Source: an uncultured Cellvibrio sp. (GTDB lineage Bacteria; Pseudomonadota; Gammaproteobacteria; Pseudomonadales; Cellvibrionaceae). Taken from it: DNA of 9,732 nt. Under the pieces are notes generated by a model that did not search any database, was not told the DNA's origin, and was given only the letters and a program-made list of their open reading frames with translations. A program made the position numbers and the translations under genes. Of the stretch, positions 1 through 6,514 are shown in pieces (positions within the stretch are counted from its first letter, which is position 1; each line of letters begins with the position of its first letter). The stretch is from NCBI GenBank assembly GCA_946482345.1, contig CAMLRJ010000086.1, forward strand, positions 1-9,732. Reading direction: 5' to 3'.

Positions 1-1994
1 CGCCAGCATCGACCAGCGTTTCCAGCGCACCGCAAAATTATGTGGCGGGTTCAGGATCTCCTTCCGGTATTACCACTGATGGTGCATACCGTGTTACCGG
101 GTTGATTTACCTTGAAGCCGGTAAAACCTACACATTCAGTACCTACATGGATGACTCATCAGTGTTGAGGGTGGGTGGAACTGAATTGTTAAATCAGCCA
201 TACAACAACTGGGGTATCAAAACCGCTAACAATTTCGTTCCAACAGCTAATGGCTATTACTCTTTGGATTGGGTTGTTTACAACGGCGATGGCGTTGGTG
301 CATTCAAACCGTCGTTAAGTGTCAATGGCGGTACAGCTCTGGAGCTTACTGCAGCCAATTACAAACTTTATAGTTCTATCGCCAGCCTTGAATCAGCCGG
401 TGGAATTCATGACACATTTGTAGCTAATGGTGCAGGGGGTTTCTATCCCATGACCAATACGGGTGTTGAAGACAGTTACATAGAGTTAGCACCCATAGTG
501 GTCAGTTTGGCCGATACAGACGGATCTGAAACATTGGTATCAATCACAGCCAAAAATTTGTTGGTGGGCAGCATATTGACTGACGGTACACACAGTTTTA
601 CCGCAACGTCGAGTTCAACATCGCTCAACCTCTCGGGTTGGAACCTCTCCACTCTTCAGTTGCGTCCGCCAGTGAATTTCAGTGGTAACTACACCTTAAG
701 TCTTGACGTGGTTACCAGAGAGACGGCAACAAATGTTGAGTCGAGCAGTACAAGAGGTATTGTTATTGAAGTCGCTGCTGTGAATGACACACCGGTTGCA
801 GCAGCGGATTCTGCCAGTGTTATCGAGGATACCCTGAACAGTGTTACCGGTAATTTGACCGCTAATGATCAGGATGTTGATGGCGATACACTCAGCATTC
901 AATCGGTGAACGGTTCTGCATCCAATGTGGGATCAATTGTTGTCGGTGCTTACGGCCAATTGGTGGTACAGGCCAACGGCACTTATACCTACACACTGGA
1001 TGCCAACAGCGCCCAGATTAACTCACTGAATACCAGTGACACCCTGAAGGATATCTTTACTTACCGGGTGACTGATCCATCAGGTGAAACCAGTCTTGCC
1101 AACATAGTGATCAATATTCAGGGCAATACTGACAGCGTGACCTTGAGTGGAACCATCACCAATGACAATTTGTCTGGCACTTCCGGCAATGATGTTATCG
1201 AAGCGCTTGCGGGTAATGATTATGTTGATGGTGGTGCAGGTAACGATGTCATTCGTTTGGGTGCAGCTGATTCAACCGGTAAAACTTTTGCCGATATCCG
1301 CAATGATCAACTGATGACACAAGCCGAGGGTTCAGTGTCGGTGACATCCGCTAATGGCACCAATGTTGGATTGGGTGGTGCAGGTAACGATGCGATTATC
1401 GGCGGTGATGGTTACGACCTGGCCTATGGCGGTGCGAATAATGACTACCTTTATGGTGGTGCATCAACAGATGGCTTACGGGGTGGTGCAGGTAATGATC
1501 GCATTCAAGGCGGCAGTGGCAGCGATGTATTGCGCGGTGATCTTGGCAGTGATGTATTTGTCTGGACACTGGGTGATCAGGCTGCAACTCCGGGCGCGGT
1601 TGATGCGGGAGCCGGAAATGGTTTTGGTGTCGGTGCCTCAACAAAAGTAACGCCAAACGCAACCGATCTGATTATGGATTTCAGTAAATCAGAAGGCGAT
1701 GTGTTGGATCTGCGTGACCTGTTACAAGGCGAGTCTCATTTGGGTGTTGATCCCGGTAATTTAGTCAATTATTTACATTTTGAAACCACCAATATTGATG
1801 GTGTCCAGGGGACGATTGTTCATGTGAGTGCCAGTGGCGATTTTGCTTCATCAGGCTACGATGCCACCAAAGAAAACATGACAATCATTTTGAAAAATGT
1901 AAATTTGACTATCGATAATAATGGTGCAACCTTATTGGATGATCGTGCGATTATTCAGGATTTGCTGACTAACAATCGGTTAATTACGGACTAA
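1..1994 (+). CDS. C-terminal part of a large RTX adhesin (LapA/BapA-like), type I secreted; 5' end outside window
   Basis: The frame is open from base 3, so the gene continues upstream; the GTG at 42 is only an internal valine codon. Numbering residues from that GTG: 15-115 resemble a PA14-like carbohydrate-binding domain (YLEAGKTYTFSTYMDD); 145-245 a cadherin-like module beginning LADTDGSETL; 247-362 a VCBS repeat (AVNDTPVAAAD, then LTANDQDVDGDTLS); 378-408 and 443-505 calcium-binding RTX nonapeptides (GGAGND, GGSGSD); 500-650 match the C-terminal target domain of RTX proteins secreted by type I systems (SDVFVWTLGDQ, then DLIMDFSKSEGDVLDLRDLL). Such proteins leave through an ABC exporter, MFP and TolC-like pore, and fold outside with calcium. 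LapA-type adhesins stay in the outer membrane through an N-terminal plug that LapG cuts. lapG and lapD lie downstream on the other strand, which supports this role. The exporter genes and the N-terminal retention module are not in the window. The domain reading is firm; the exact ligand is unknown. Confidence 0.9.
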   Translation, partial: PASTSVSSAPQNYVAGSGSPSGITTDGAYRVTGLIYLEAGKTYTFSTYMDDSSVLRVGGTELLNQPYNNWGIKTANNFVPTANGYYSLDWVVYNGDGVGAFKPSLSVNGGTALELTAANYKLYSSIASLESAGGIHDTFVANGAGGFYPMTNTGVEDSYIELAPIVVSLADTDGSETLVSITAKNLLVGSILTDGTHSFTATSSSTSLNLSGWNLSTLQLRPPVNFSGNYTLSLDVVTRETATNVESSSTRGIVIEVAAVNDTPVAAADSASVIEDTLNSVTGNLTANDQDVDGDTLSIQSVNGSASNVGSIVVGAYGQLVVQANGTYTYTLDANSAQINSLNTSDTLKDIFTYRVTDPSGETSLANIVINIQGNTDSVTLSGTITNDNLSGTSGNDVIEALAGNDYVDGGAGNDVIRLGAADSTGKTFADIRNDQLMTQAEGSVSVTSANGTNVGLGGAGNDAIIGGDGYDLAYGGANNDYLYGGASTDGLRGGAGNDRIQGGSGSDVLRGDLGSDVFVWTLGDQAATPGAVDAGAGNGFGVGASTKVTPNATDLIMDFSKSEGDVLDLRDLLQGESHLGVDPGNLVNYLHFETTNIDGVQGTIVHVSASGDFASSGYDATKENMTIILKNVNLTIDNNGATLLDDRAIIQDLLTNNRLITD

Positions 1995-2021
1995 TCTATT
2001 TTATTTAACCAAGGACACTCT

Positions 2022-2351
2022 ATGTTCATTAAACGCGATGGCGTCGGAAAAATTGTAGCAATCAGCAAAATTCAGGATGAGAATTTTCCAGAGTTTTTGG
2101 AAGATGATAATCCTGAGCTGCAAATTTTTATGCGCAGTTTAAAAACATATCAACAACATGTGTTGGCGCAAACCGATCACAGCATGGCCCGTGTGGTAGA
2201 GGATGTGATTAATATAATGGTTGAAAAAAACCTGATCTATTTCACCGATCTACCCGATGCCGCGCAGCAAAAATTGCTTGCGCGGCGTCAAATGCGCGGA
2301 CAAAGTAAATTATCGAACTTAATCGATGACACTGATGATTTGAATATTTAA
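2022..2351 (+). CDS. Conserved small protein of the 'tryptophan synthase subunit beta-like' family (function unknown)
   Basis: A 109-residue soluble protein with no signal peptide or membrane segment. The ATG at 2022 has an AAGGA ribosome site (2011-2015) six bases upstream. The pattern MFIKRDGVGKIVAISK at the start, an acidic helical middle with VVEDVINIMVEKNLIYFTDLP, then AAQQKLLARRQMRG and an acidic tail recalls a short family common in Pseudomonas and relatives, often labelled 'tryptophan synthase subunit beta-like'. That label is misleading: true TrpB is about 400 residues and binds PLP, and neither the length nor a PLP-lysine motif is present here. It starts 27 nt after the adhesin stop and is followed 33 nt later by the GH25 gene, so it is probably co-transcribed with both. 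The family assignment is from memory of the sequence pattern; no function should be inferred from the name. Confidence 0.8.
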   Translation: MFIKRDGVGKIVAISKIQDENFPEFLEDDNPELQIFMRSLKTYQQHVLAQTDHSMARVVEDVINIMVEKNLIYFTDLPDAAQQKLLARRQMRGQSKLSNLIDDTDDLNI

Positions 2352-2384
2352 TTGATCTTCGTGCAATCAAAAAAAGGAGTGTCT

Positions 2385-3005
2385 ATGCCAACCAATAATC
2401 TTCACGGAATCGACGTGTCCCATTATCAGGGCAGCGTTAACTGGTCATCCGTAAAAAATGCCGGAATTGTTTTTGCTTTTGCTAAAGCTACCGATGGCAA
2501 CACCTACACAGATCCGCAATTTCATACCAATTGGCAAGCCATGCAAACAGCGGGAATTTTGCGTGGGGCTTACCATTTTTATGAAACCAACGATGACCCT
2601 GTAACCCAGGCGCAGAATTTTATTAACGCCGTTGTTTCCCTGGCAGCAAATGATTTACCACCAGTAGTCGATATCGAAATTTACAAAGGCGCTTTTGGCA
2701 GCGCAAGTGTTGCAGCGAATTTACAAATCTGGTTGAACACAGTCGAAAAAGCCCTTTCGCGCAAGCCGATGATTTACACCAATACCAATTTCTGGAACGA
2801 AACAGTCAACGCCGATTTTTCAAAATATCCACTATGGATTGCAGAATACGGTGTAAGCCAACCGAAAATTCCGAGCAGTTGGAAAAGTTGGAGCTTTTGG
2901 CAGTCATCGCAGTCGGGTTCAGTAGCAGGTGTAACAGGTTCGGTTGACACCGATGTATTTGCCGGGTCGATGAGTGATTTGTTGAGTTTGATTAAATCGG
3001 GTTAA
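2385..3005 (+). CDS. Glycoside hydrolase family 25 protein (lysozyme / N-acetylmuramidase), no signal peptide
   Basis: A 206-residue single-domain GH25 enzyme, expected to cleave the beta-1,4 bond between N-acetylmuramic acid and N-acetylglucosamine in peptidoglycan. Visible family marks: GIDVSHYQG at 8-16 with Asp10; FAKATDG at 32-38; RGAYHFYE at 60-67; the catalytic PPVVDIE stretch with Asp96 and Glu98; PMIYTN at 128-133; PLWIAEYG at 149-156; WSFWQSS at 169-175; and DTDVF at 188-192. All key acidic residues are present, so it should be active. The ATG at 2385 was chosen over a longer TTG at 2352 because AAGGAG (2374-2379) lies five bases before it and family homology starts just after. Length matches a bare catalytic domain: no cell-wall-binding repeat and no export signal. 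It follows the adhesin and a small unknown gene on the same strand. How it reaches peptidoglycan, or whether it acts only after lysis, is open. Confidence 0.93.
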   Translation: MPTNNLHGIDVSHYQGSVNWSSVKNAGIVFAFAKATDGNTYTDPQFHTNWQAMQTAGILRGAYHFYETNDDPVTQAQNFINAVVSLAANDLPPVVDIEIYKGAFGSASVAANLQIWLNTVEKALSRKPMIYTNTNFWNETVNADFSKYPLWIAEYGVSQPKIPSSWKSWSFWQSSQSGSVAGVTGSVDTDVFAGSMSDLLSLIKSG

Positions 3006-3028
3006 AACGATTTAGTCTTGCCATTTTT
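2990..3028 (+). terminator. Probable rho-independent terminator overlapping the end of the GH25 gene
   Basis: GATTAAATCG (2990-2999) pairs with CGATTTAGTC (3008-3017) over ten base pairs with one G-U, around an eight-base loop, and is followed by TTGCCATTTTT. The stem begins inside the last codons of the GH25 gene and the loop contains its stop codon. It would end the adhesin/small protein/GH25 transcript. The T-run is offset by six bases from the stem, so strength is uncertain. Confidence 0.45.
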
Positions 3029-3164
3029 ATCTTCCTTGATGAGTTGGTTGCAGTTTAATTTTTACTCTTGTATCTGACCTAATATCGCAAACGATATGCC
3101 GATTCTAAAACACTATTAGTCTGGAAATTGAGACTGGAATGTATGTTGCCCACTTAATAAAGGC

Positions 3165-3194
3165 TTGAAATAATATAGTACAGAGAGATATAGT
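3165..3194 (+). promoter_or_regulatory. Candidate sigma-70 promoter for the four-gene islet
   Basis: TTGAAA (3165-3170) and TATAGT (3189-3194) with an 18-base spacer lie 32 bases before the ATG at 3227. The -10 box is part of a short direct repeat: TATAGTACAG at 3174-3183 and TATAGTCAG at 3189-3197. It follows the terminator after the GH25 gene, which fits independent transcription of the islet. The rest of the 3006-3226 gap is AT-rich and shows no ORF or RNA gene I can support. Confidence 0.4.
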
Positions 3195-3226
3195 CAGTAT
3201 TCCATATTAAATAAATCAGGCTATAT

Positions 3227-3652
3227 ATGTTCGTAGCAATCATCACGGGATTCGTTTCAATATTTGTAAGTGTGATAACAGCTTCTGTAAGTTATTTTTT
3301 TACAAAAAAGCAAGAAAGAGAAGTTGCTTGGCATTCAAATAAGATGAATTACTATAAAGCATTTATAGGTTCGATTAATGGAGTTTTGGAGGGTAATAAT
3401 TCGCGAGAAGGACGCGAGGAATTCTCCAGAGCTTGCAATGATCTATTGCTTTTTGCACCGCAAAATGTGCTTGAAGCAATGTTTAAGTACCTTGACTGTA
3501 CAAAAATTGGTGCTACAAAAGAAGATGCTGAAAAACATGATGAACTTTTCTCCAATCTGGTGTTCTTGATTAGAATGGATCTGGACGTTTTAGGTGACGA
3601 TGCCAATTTTAAAGTAATTCTGTGGTCGCCCGGAAAGAAGCGAGCAGATTGA
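3227..3652 (+). CDS. Hypothetical single-pass membrane protein with a helical cytoplasmic domain
   Basis: 141 residues; not recognised. The ATG at 3227 has a modest ribosome site (CAGG, 3217-3220) six bases upstream. Residues 2-25 form one hydrophobic segment (ITGFVSIFVSVITASVSYFF) followed by the basic, charged stretch TKKQERE, which predicts an N-out or N-terminal anchor with the rest in the cytoplasm. Residues 35-130 are largely helical and amphipathic, with ACNDLLLFAPQNVLEAMFKYLD and HDELFSNLVFLIRMDLDVLG as the best-defined helices. The tail is basic. No catalytic motif is visible. It heads a run of four same-strand small genes and lies 33 nt before a lysine-rich ORF. AT-rich codon use differs from the adhesin and lap genes and suggests acquisition. 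Small membrane proteins with this layout occur in accessory and defence islands, but a role here is only a guess. Confidence 0.7.
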   Translation: MFVAIITGFVSIFVSVITASVSYFFTKKQEREVAWHSNKMNYYKAFIGSINGVLEGNNSREGREEFSRACNDLLLFAPQNVLEAMFKYLDCTKIGATKEDAEKHDELFSNLVFLIRMDLDVLGDDANFKVILWSPGKKRAD

Positions 3653-3662
3653 TAATTTTATT

Positions 3663-3674
3663 TTAAATATTTAA
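3663..3674. promoter_or_regulatory. AT-only 12-bp palindrome, candidate operator before the toxin-antitoxin pair
   Basis: TTAAATATTTAA is a perfect palindrome that ends just before the AGAGGG ribosome site of the small ORF at 3686. Toxin-antitoxin operons are commonly autoregulated by an antitoxin dimer binding a palindrome at this position. The site is made only of A and T in AT-rich DNA, so chance is a real alternative. Confidence 0.25.
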
Positions 3675-3685
3675 GAGGGTATTTT

Positions 3686-3844
3686 GTGGAAAAGCCAATA
3701 GTTGTGAAAAAGCAAAAATTAAAAAAAGGCTCTGTAAAAAATGAGGAATTAACCCTTACTGATGCAAATAGGTCAGCTAAAAAATCAAAAGAAATTTTAA
3801 AAAATAAAAAAACTAAGGTCATTGAATTCATAGAAGCGGAGTAA
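3686..3844 (+). CDS. Small lysine-rich protein, candidate antitoxin to the downstream YafO-like toxin
   Basis: 52 residues, starting at GTG with a good ribosome site (AGAGGG, 3674-3679) six bases upstream and ending TAA at 3842-3844, two bases before the ATG of the toxin gene. The protein begins VEKPIVVKKQKLKKG, has a polar middle (NEELTLTDANRSAKK) and ends in a short hydrophobic/acidic segment (KVIEFIEAE). It is strongly basic and probably disordered until bound. No DNA-binding fold of the Phd/YefM type is visible, so it does not look like YafN, the partner of E. coli YafO, which is about twice as long. Gene order (small gene first, toxin tightly coupled) is the classic antitoxin-toxin layout, and its last codons supply the toxin's ribosome site (CGGAG, 3837-3841). 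That it is translated is likely from this coupling; that it is an antitoxin is inference. Confidence 0.6.
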   Translation: MEKPIVVKKQKLKKGSVKNEELTLTDANRSAKKSKEILKNKKTKVIEFIEAE

Positions 3845-3846
3845 TC

Positions 3847-4242
3847 ATGGACGTAAAGGTATTTTTGAGTTCTCATTTTAAAGACAGTTGTTCAGAAGAA
3901 AAGATATCAGTGCTTGTTGAAAGATTTAGGGAGTATAAGAAGACAGGCATAGCCCATCCGTCGTTTGGCAGGGATACAACCTATGATTTTCCAAGTACAG
4001 TCAAGCAGGCAGGAATGAGTCATATACATGTAAAAGATGCTACTTCGAAAAAATGGAATTTAAAGAGGATTGCATATGATCGCACAAGCAATACGGCGTT
4101 GATTTATTGTGAAGGATTTACGCATCGAAATTACTATTTATTGTTGGGCTTTATTGAAAGTGCTCATGAAACATATAAAGAGAAGCCTCAATATCTGCTG
4201 GATCTTGCGGAAATAGCCGAGCAATTTAGATCTAAATTTTAG
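3847..4242 (+). CDS. yafO: YafO-family type II toxin (ribosome-dependent mRNA interferase)
   Basis: 131 residues, the normal size for YafO. The YafO pattern is clear: FREYKKTGIAHPSFGRD at 27-43 (compare 'YKRDG..P..FGRD' in E. coli), SHIHV at 58-62, a RTSNTALIYCEG stretch at 79-90, a hydrophobic strand YYLLLGFIE at 96-104, an early SAH at 105-107, and a C-terminal IAEQFRSKF matching 'AEAFRMRF'. E. coli YafO associates with the ribosome and cleaves mRNA a fixed distance downstream of the start codon, stopping growth; it is held inactive by its antitoxin. The ATG has CGGAG five bases upstream inside the end of the preceding ORF, giving translational coupling. The gene is intact. The next gene starts nine bases later. 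The family call is from recalled motifs and is fairly strong; activity and the identity of the antitoxin are untested. Confidence 0.82.
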   Translation: MDVKVFLSSHFKDSCSEEKISVLVERFREYKKTGIAHPSFGRDTTYDFPSTVKQAGMSHIHVKDATSKKWNLKRIAYDRTSNTALIYCEGFTHRNYYLLLGFIESAHETYKEKPQYLLDLAEIAEQFRSKF

Positions 4243-4251
4243 GAAGTTAAT

Positions 4252-4524
4252 ATGAGTAATGAAATTATTTTAAATTGGTGTTCAGGAAAGCCAAACCTCA
4301 CTGGTTTGTATTTTGTAGCTGTTAAATATGGTGAAGCGGCAGGAGAGTTTCAGTTTGCTGAATGGAATAGTGAGAATTGGGAGTTGCAAACAAAAGGTGA
4401 GGTGATAGCTTATATTGATATTCAGAGTTTTAAAAACCAATTAAACATACAGTGGCCTGAAGTTGTGCAAATTGTAAGTGAATCAAGCAAGAGTATAGAT
4501 GGAAGCTTGTGGGAAGAAGTTTGA
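4252..4524 (+). CDS. Hypothetical 90-residue protein downstream of the yafO-like gene
   Basis: Not recognised. The ribosome site AGGAAG (4241-4246) overlaps the stop codon of the toxin gene and lies five bases before the ATG, so the two are very likely co-translated. The protein is acidic and soluble, with no signal peptide. The pattern 'W..GKPNLTGLYFVAVKYGE....FQFAEWNSENWEL....VIAYIDI' loosely recalls short phage-borne beta proteins of the DUF551 type, in which a G.Y.V strand is followed by A.W...W and V..Y..I; this is a weak resemblance only. The C-terminal third is helical and acidic (SESSKSIDGSLWEEV). Its place as the last gene of the islet operon leaves open a role as a third component of the toxin-antitoxin unit or as unrelated cargo. 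Confidence 0.65.
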   Translation: MSNEIILNWCSGKPNLTGLYFVAVKYGEAAGEFQFAEWNSENWELQTKGEVIAYIDIQSFKNQLNIQWPEVVQIVSESSKSIDGSLWEEV

Positions 4525-4557
4525 TGAAACTGTAATATTCATGTTTTTGAAATGGTG

Positions 4558-4578
4558 TCACATCCATGTGATTATTTT
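4558..4578 (+). terminator. Weak candidate terminator between the islet operon and convergent lapD
   Basis: TCACATCCATGTGA (4558-4571) is a perfect inverted repeat, giving a five-pair stem with a four-base loop, followed by TTATTTT. It lies 33 bases after the last islet gene and 23 bases before the convergent end of lapD. The stem is short and AT-rich. On the minus strand no T-run follows, so it would serve the + strand transcript only. Confidence 0.3.
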
Positions 4579-4600
4579 CAGAGATGGCGGAAAATTTAAA

Positions 4601-6502
4601 TCAAATAATCAAAGGCCCCGTAAACGCATCCACCCCAATTTTAATCAGTGTGGATTTTTCATTATCCGATGTCACGCCTTCTGCGATCATAATAATTCCC
4701 AGTGAATGACCTAATTGGCAAAGGCTTTGTACGAAAGTTTGGTTGCTAGGATTTTTATCGATCTGGCGAATAATAGCTGAATCGATTTTCAGGTAATGCA
4801 TGCCGATATCCTGTAATTGTTCGAATCGAATAAATTCCAGGCCCGCATGTTCCAAGCCGATTTTACAACCCAGTTGTCGCAATTCTTTTGTCAGGCTGCG
4901 GAATTCATTGGGATAGCGCAAAATAGATACTTCTGAAAATTCAATCCATAAGTTTTGAGTGCGATCGCTGGCTTGATTCAGTAGAGTGAGAAATTCTTCT
5001 TTTGCGCGTGAGTTATTTAATAAATCTGATGATATATGAATTGCCAGAGGTGACATTGCTTGTTGCAAATTTTGCAGCGCAATTTTTACTACGGCCAAAT
5101 CAATCACCGTCAGCAAATTAAGGCGCGATGCCCAGTGAATAAAATAGCCAGCGGTTTTATCTTCATCGCCCAAGCGCATCCTCAGCGGTGACTCTATATG
5201 TAATATTTCACCTTTTAGATTGCGTACCGGAAATTTTCCAAGCGACAATAAATTATTTTCCAGAGCAAAATGAATATCATGTCGCCAGTCAGATAAATTT
5301 CGATGATGGCCTGACGCTTGTGCTTTCACACAGGTAATGACCGCGTGATCGCCTTTTATTTCTGCTTGTGCAAGTGCGCCATCCAGATGGTGCATTAATT
5401 TATGTCGGTCATCATGGCTTTGGTATTGAATGGCGGCTATTGGAATGGCTATGTTTTGATGATCGCGTGCAATTAGCTGGAAGTTTAATCGTTGCACCAG
5501 ATCAGCTGTCAATGAATCCATGGCTTCGACTGCCGGGATCACTATCGCAAAATCACTGCCATTTAAACGGCCCGCATAACTGTTGGTATGTTGCTGGCAT
5601 ACATAATGAAATGCTTGTGCAATTTCCTTGATAATTTCATCTACCTGATTGCGGCCAATACTGCTATTGAGTTCCTGTAAATTCAGCACCCGGCATAAAA
5701 TAATCACGCCAATATTTTCGCTGTCATCGCGAGTTAATGTGTTATCCAGCATACTTAAAAAATGCGATCGATTATTTAATGCAGTCAGTGAATCGCGTAA
5801 AGAATCGCGACGTAATAATTCCAATTGGGCCGTATCTTTTTCCAGCATGGTTTTGACATTCTCGGAAAGTCGGTTCATGGCTTTTGCCAATCGTTTGAAT
5901 TCTGCAATACCATGTTCGGTTGATGAAATAAATCGACGCTCACTAATCGCCTCTGCTTGTTCAATTAATTGTTTGAGTGGATCGGTGATGCGACGAAATG
6001 TAAAGATGCCCAGCAAACTCGCTAATAAACTGCTAATCAGCAACCATTCCAACAAACCTTTTGCTTGTTTCCATAAAGATTCCATAGCGAAACTGGAATG
6101 GCTTTTTACAATAATGTTGCCGTATTGTTGCCAACCATCCTGAATTAGTGCGACACCGGGTGCAGCATCCAGATTGATCCATTCGGCAAACCATTCGGGA
6201 ACAGGGTTTTCGGAATTGTCGAATTGTCGCACTACAATGGGTTTTTTATGCTGGTCATTAAACATGATGTATTCATAATGGCCAGCATCAAATTGGGCAG
6301 TGATAATCAGCTCTATGTCGATATTATCTTTATCCATTTGTGAGAGTGAAAGCGCCAGCGAATTTGCATCATCAATATTTTTAATTTTTAATTGATTGGT
6401 GAGATATTCTTTGGCAGATATCAGGCTCATGACAAACGTACCGCCCAACGACAGCAGCAAAAGTAAAATCATACCGATCCACAATTGTTTTATTAATGAC
6501 AT
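4601..6502 (-). CDS. lapD: LapD-type c-di-GMP receptor controlling adhesin release
   Basis: 633 residues, full length for LapD. Layout: membrane helix 9-29; periplasmic LapD/MoxY-type domain about 30-150; second membrane helix 152-169; HAMP 170-222; degenerate GGDEF domain about 235-390 with NGSDF (314-318) in place of GGDEF; degenerate EAL domain about 405-633 with ESPL (437-440) in place of EAL and EHAG (551-554) where active enzymes carry a metal-binding Asp pair. It should bind c-di-GMP but neither make nor cleave it. The periplasmic loop DGWQQYG places Trp124 where LapD of Pseudomonas fluorescens has Trp125, the residue that enters a pocket on LapG. The end ...GVDAFTGPLII matches the family's TGP ending. 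In the known system, c-di-GMP-bound LapD sequesters LapG and keeps LapA on the surface. The gene follows lapG by 12 bases with a good AAAGGTG ribosome site in the gap, so the two are co-transcribed. Confidence 0.95.
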   Translation of the reverse strand: MSLIKQLWIGMILLLLLSLGGTFVMSLISAKEYLTNQLKIKNIDDANSLALSLSQMDKDNIDIELIITAQFDAGHYEYIMFNDQHKKPIVVRQFDNSENPVPEWFAEWINLDAAPGVALIQDGWQQYGNIIVKSHSSFAMESLWKQAKGLLEWLLISSLLASLLGIFTFRRITDPLKQLIEQAEAISERRFISSTEHGIAEFKRLAKAMNRLSENVKTMLEKDTAQLELLRRDSLRDSLTALNNRSHFLSMLDNTLTRDDSENIGVIILCRVLNLQELNSSIGRNQVDEIIKEIAQAFHYVCQQHTNSYAGRLNGSDFAIVIPAVEAMDSLTADLVQRLNFQLIARDHQNIAIPIAAIQYQSHDDRHKLMHHLDGALAQAEIKGDHAVITCVKAQASGHHRNLSDWRHDIHFALENNLLSLGKFPVRNLKGEILHIESPLRMRLGDEDKTAGYFIHWASRLNLLTVIDLAVVKIALQNLQQAMSPLAIHISSDLLNNSRAKEEFLTLLNQASDRTQNLWIEFSEVSILRYPNEFRSLTKELRQLGCKIGLEHAGLEFIRFEQLQDIGMHYLKIDSAIIRQIDKNPSNQTFVQSLCQLGHSLGIIMIAEGVTSDNEKSTLIKIGVDAFTGPLII

Positions 6503-6514
6503 AGTGACACCTTT

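Noticed and set aside
42..44. GTG as the start of the adhesin gene
   Set aside because: The frame is open to the window edge and domain structure begins immediately, so this is an internal codon of a larger gene.
2022..2351. Tryptophan synthase beta enzyme
   Set aside because: The product is 109 residues with no PLP-binding lysine motif; only the database-style label of the family suggests this enzyme.
3658..3876. 72-residue minus-strand ORF rich in Phe
   Set aside because: It is the antisense of the lysine-rich ORF and toxin start; the AAA-rich sense strand produces the Phe codons. The + strand ORF has the ribosome site and the coupling.
4558..4571. CRP-type regulatory site
   Set aside because: The halves are in the order TCACA-TGTGA, the reverse of the TGTGA-TCACA consensus, with a four-base rather than six-base spacer.
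4499..4705. 68-residue + strand ORF across the convergent gap
   Set aside because: It overlaps the ends of the 90-residue gene and lapD, and lacks a ribosome site and a recognisable pattern.
5649..6143. 164-residue + strand ORF inside lapD
   Set aside because: It is antisense to the well-supported HAMP and GGDEF region of lapD and has no family resemblance of its own.
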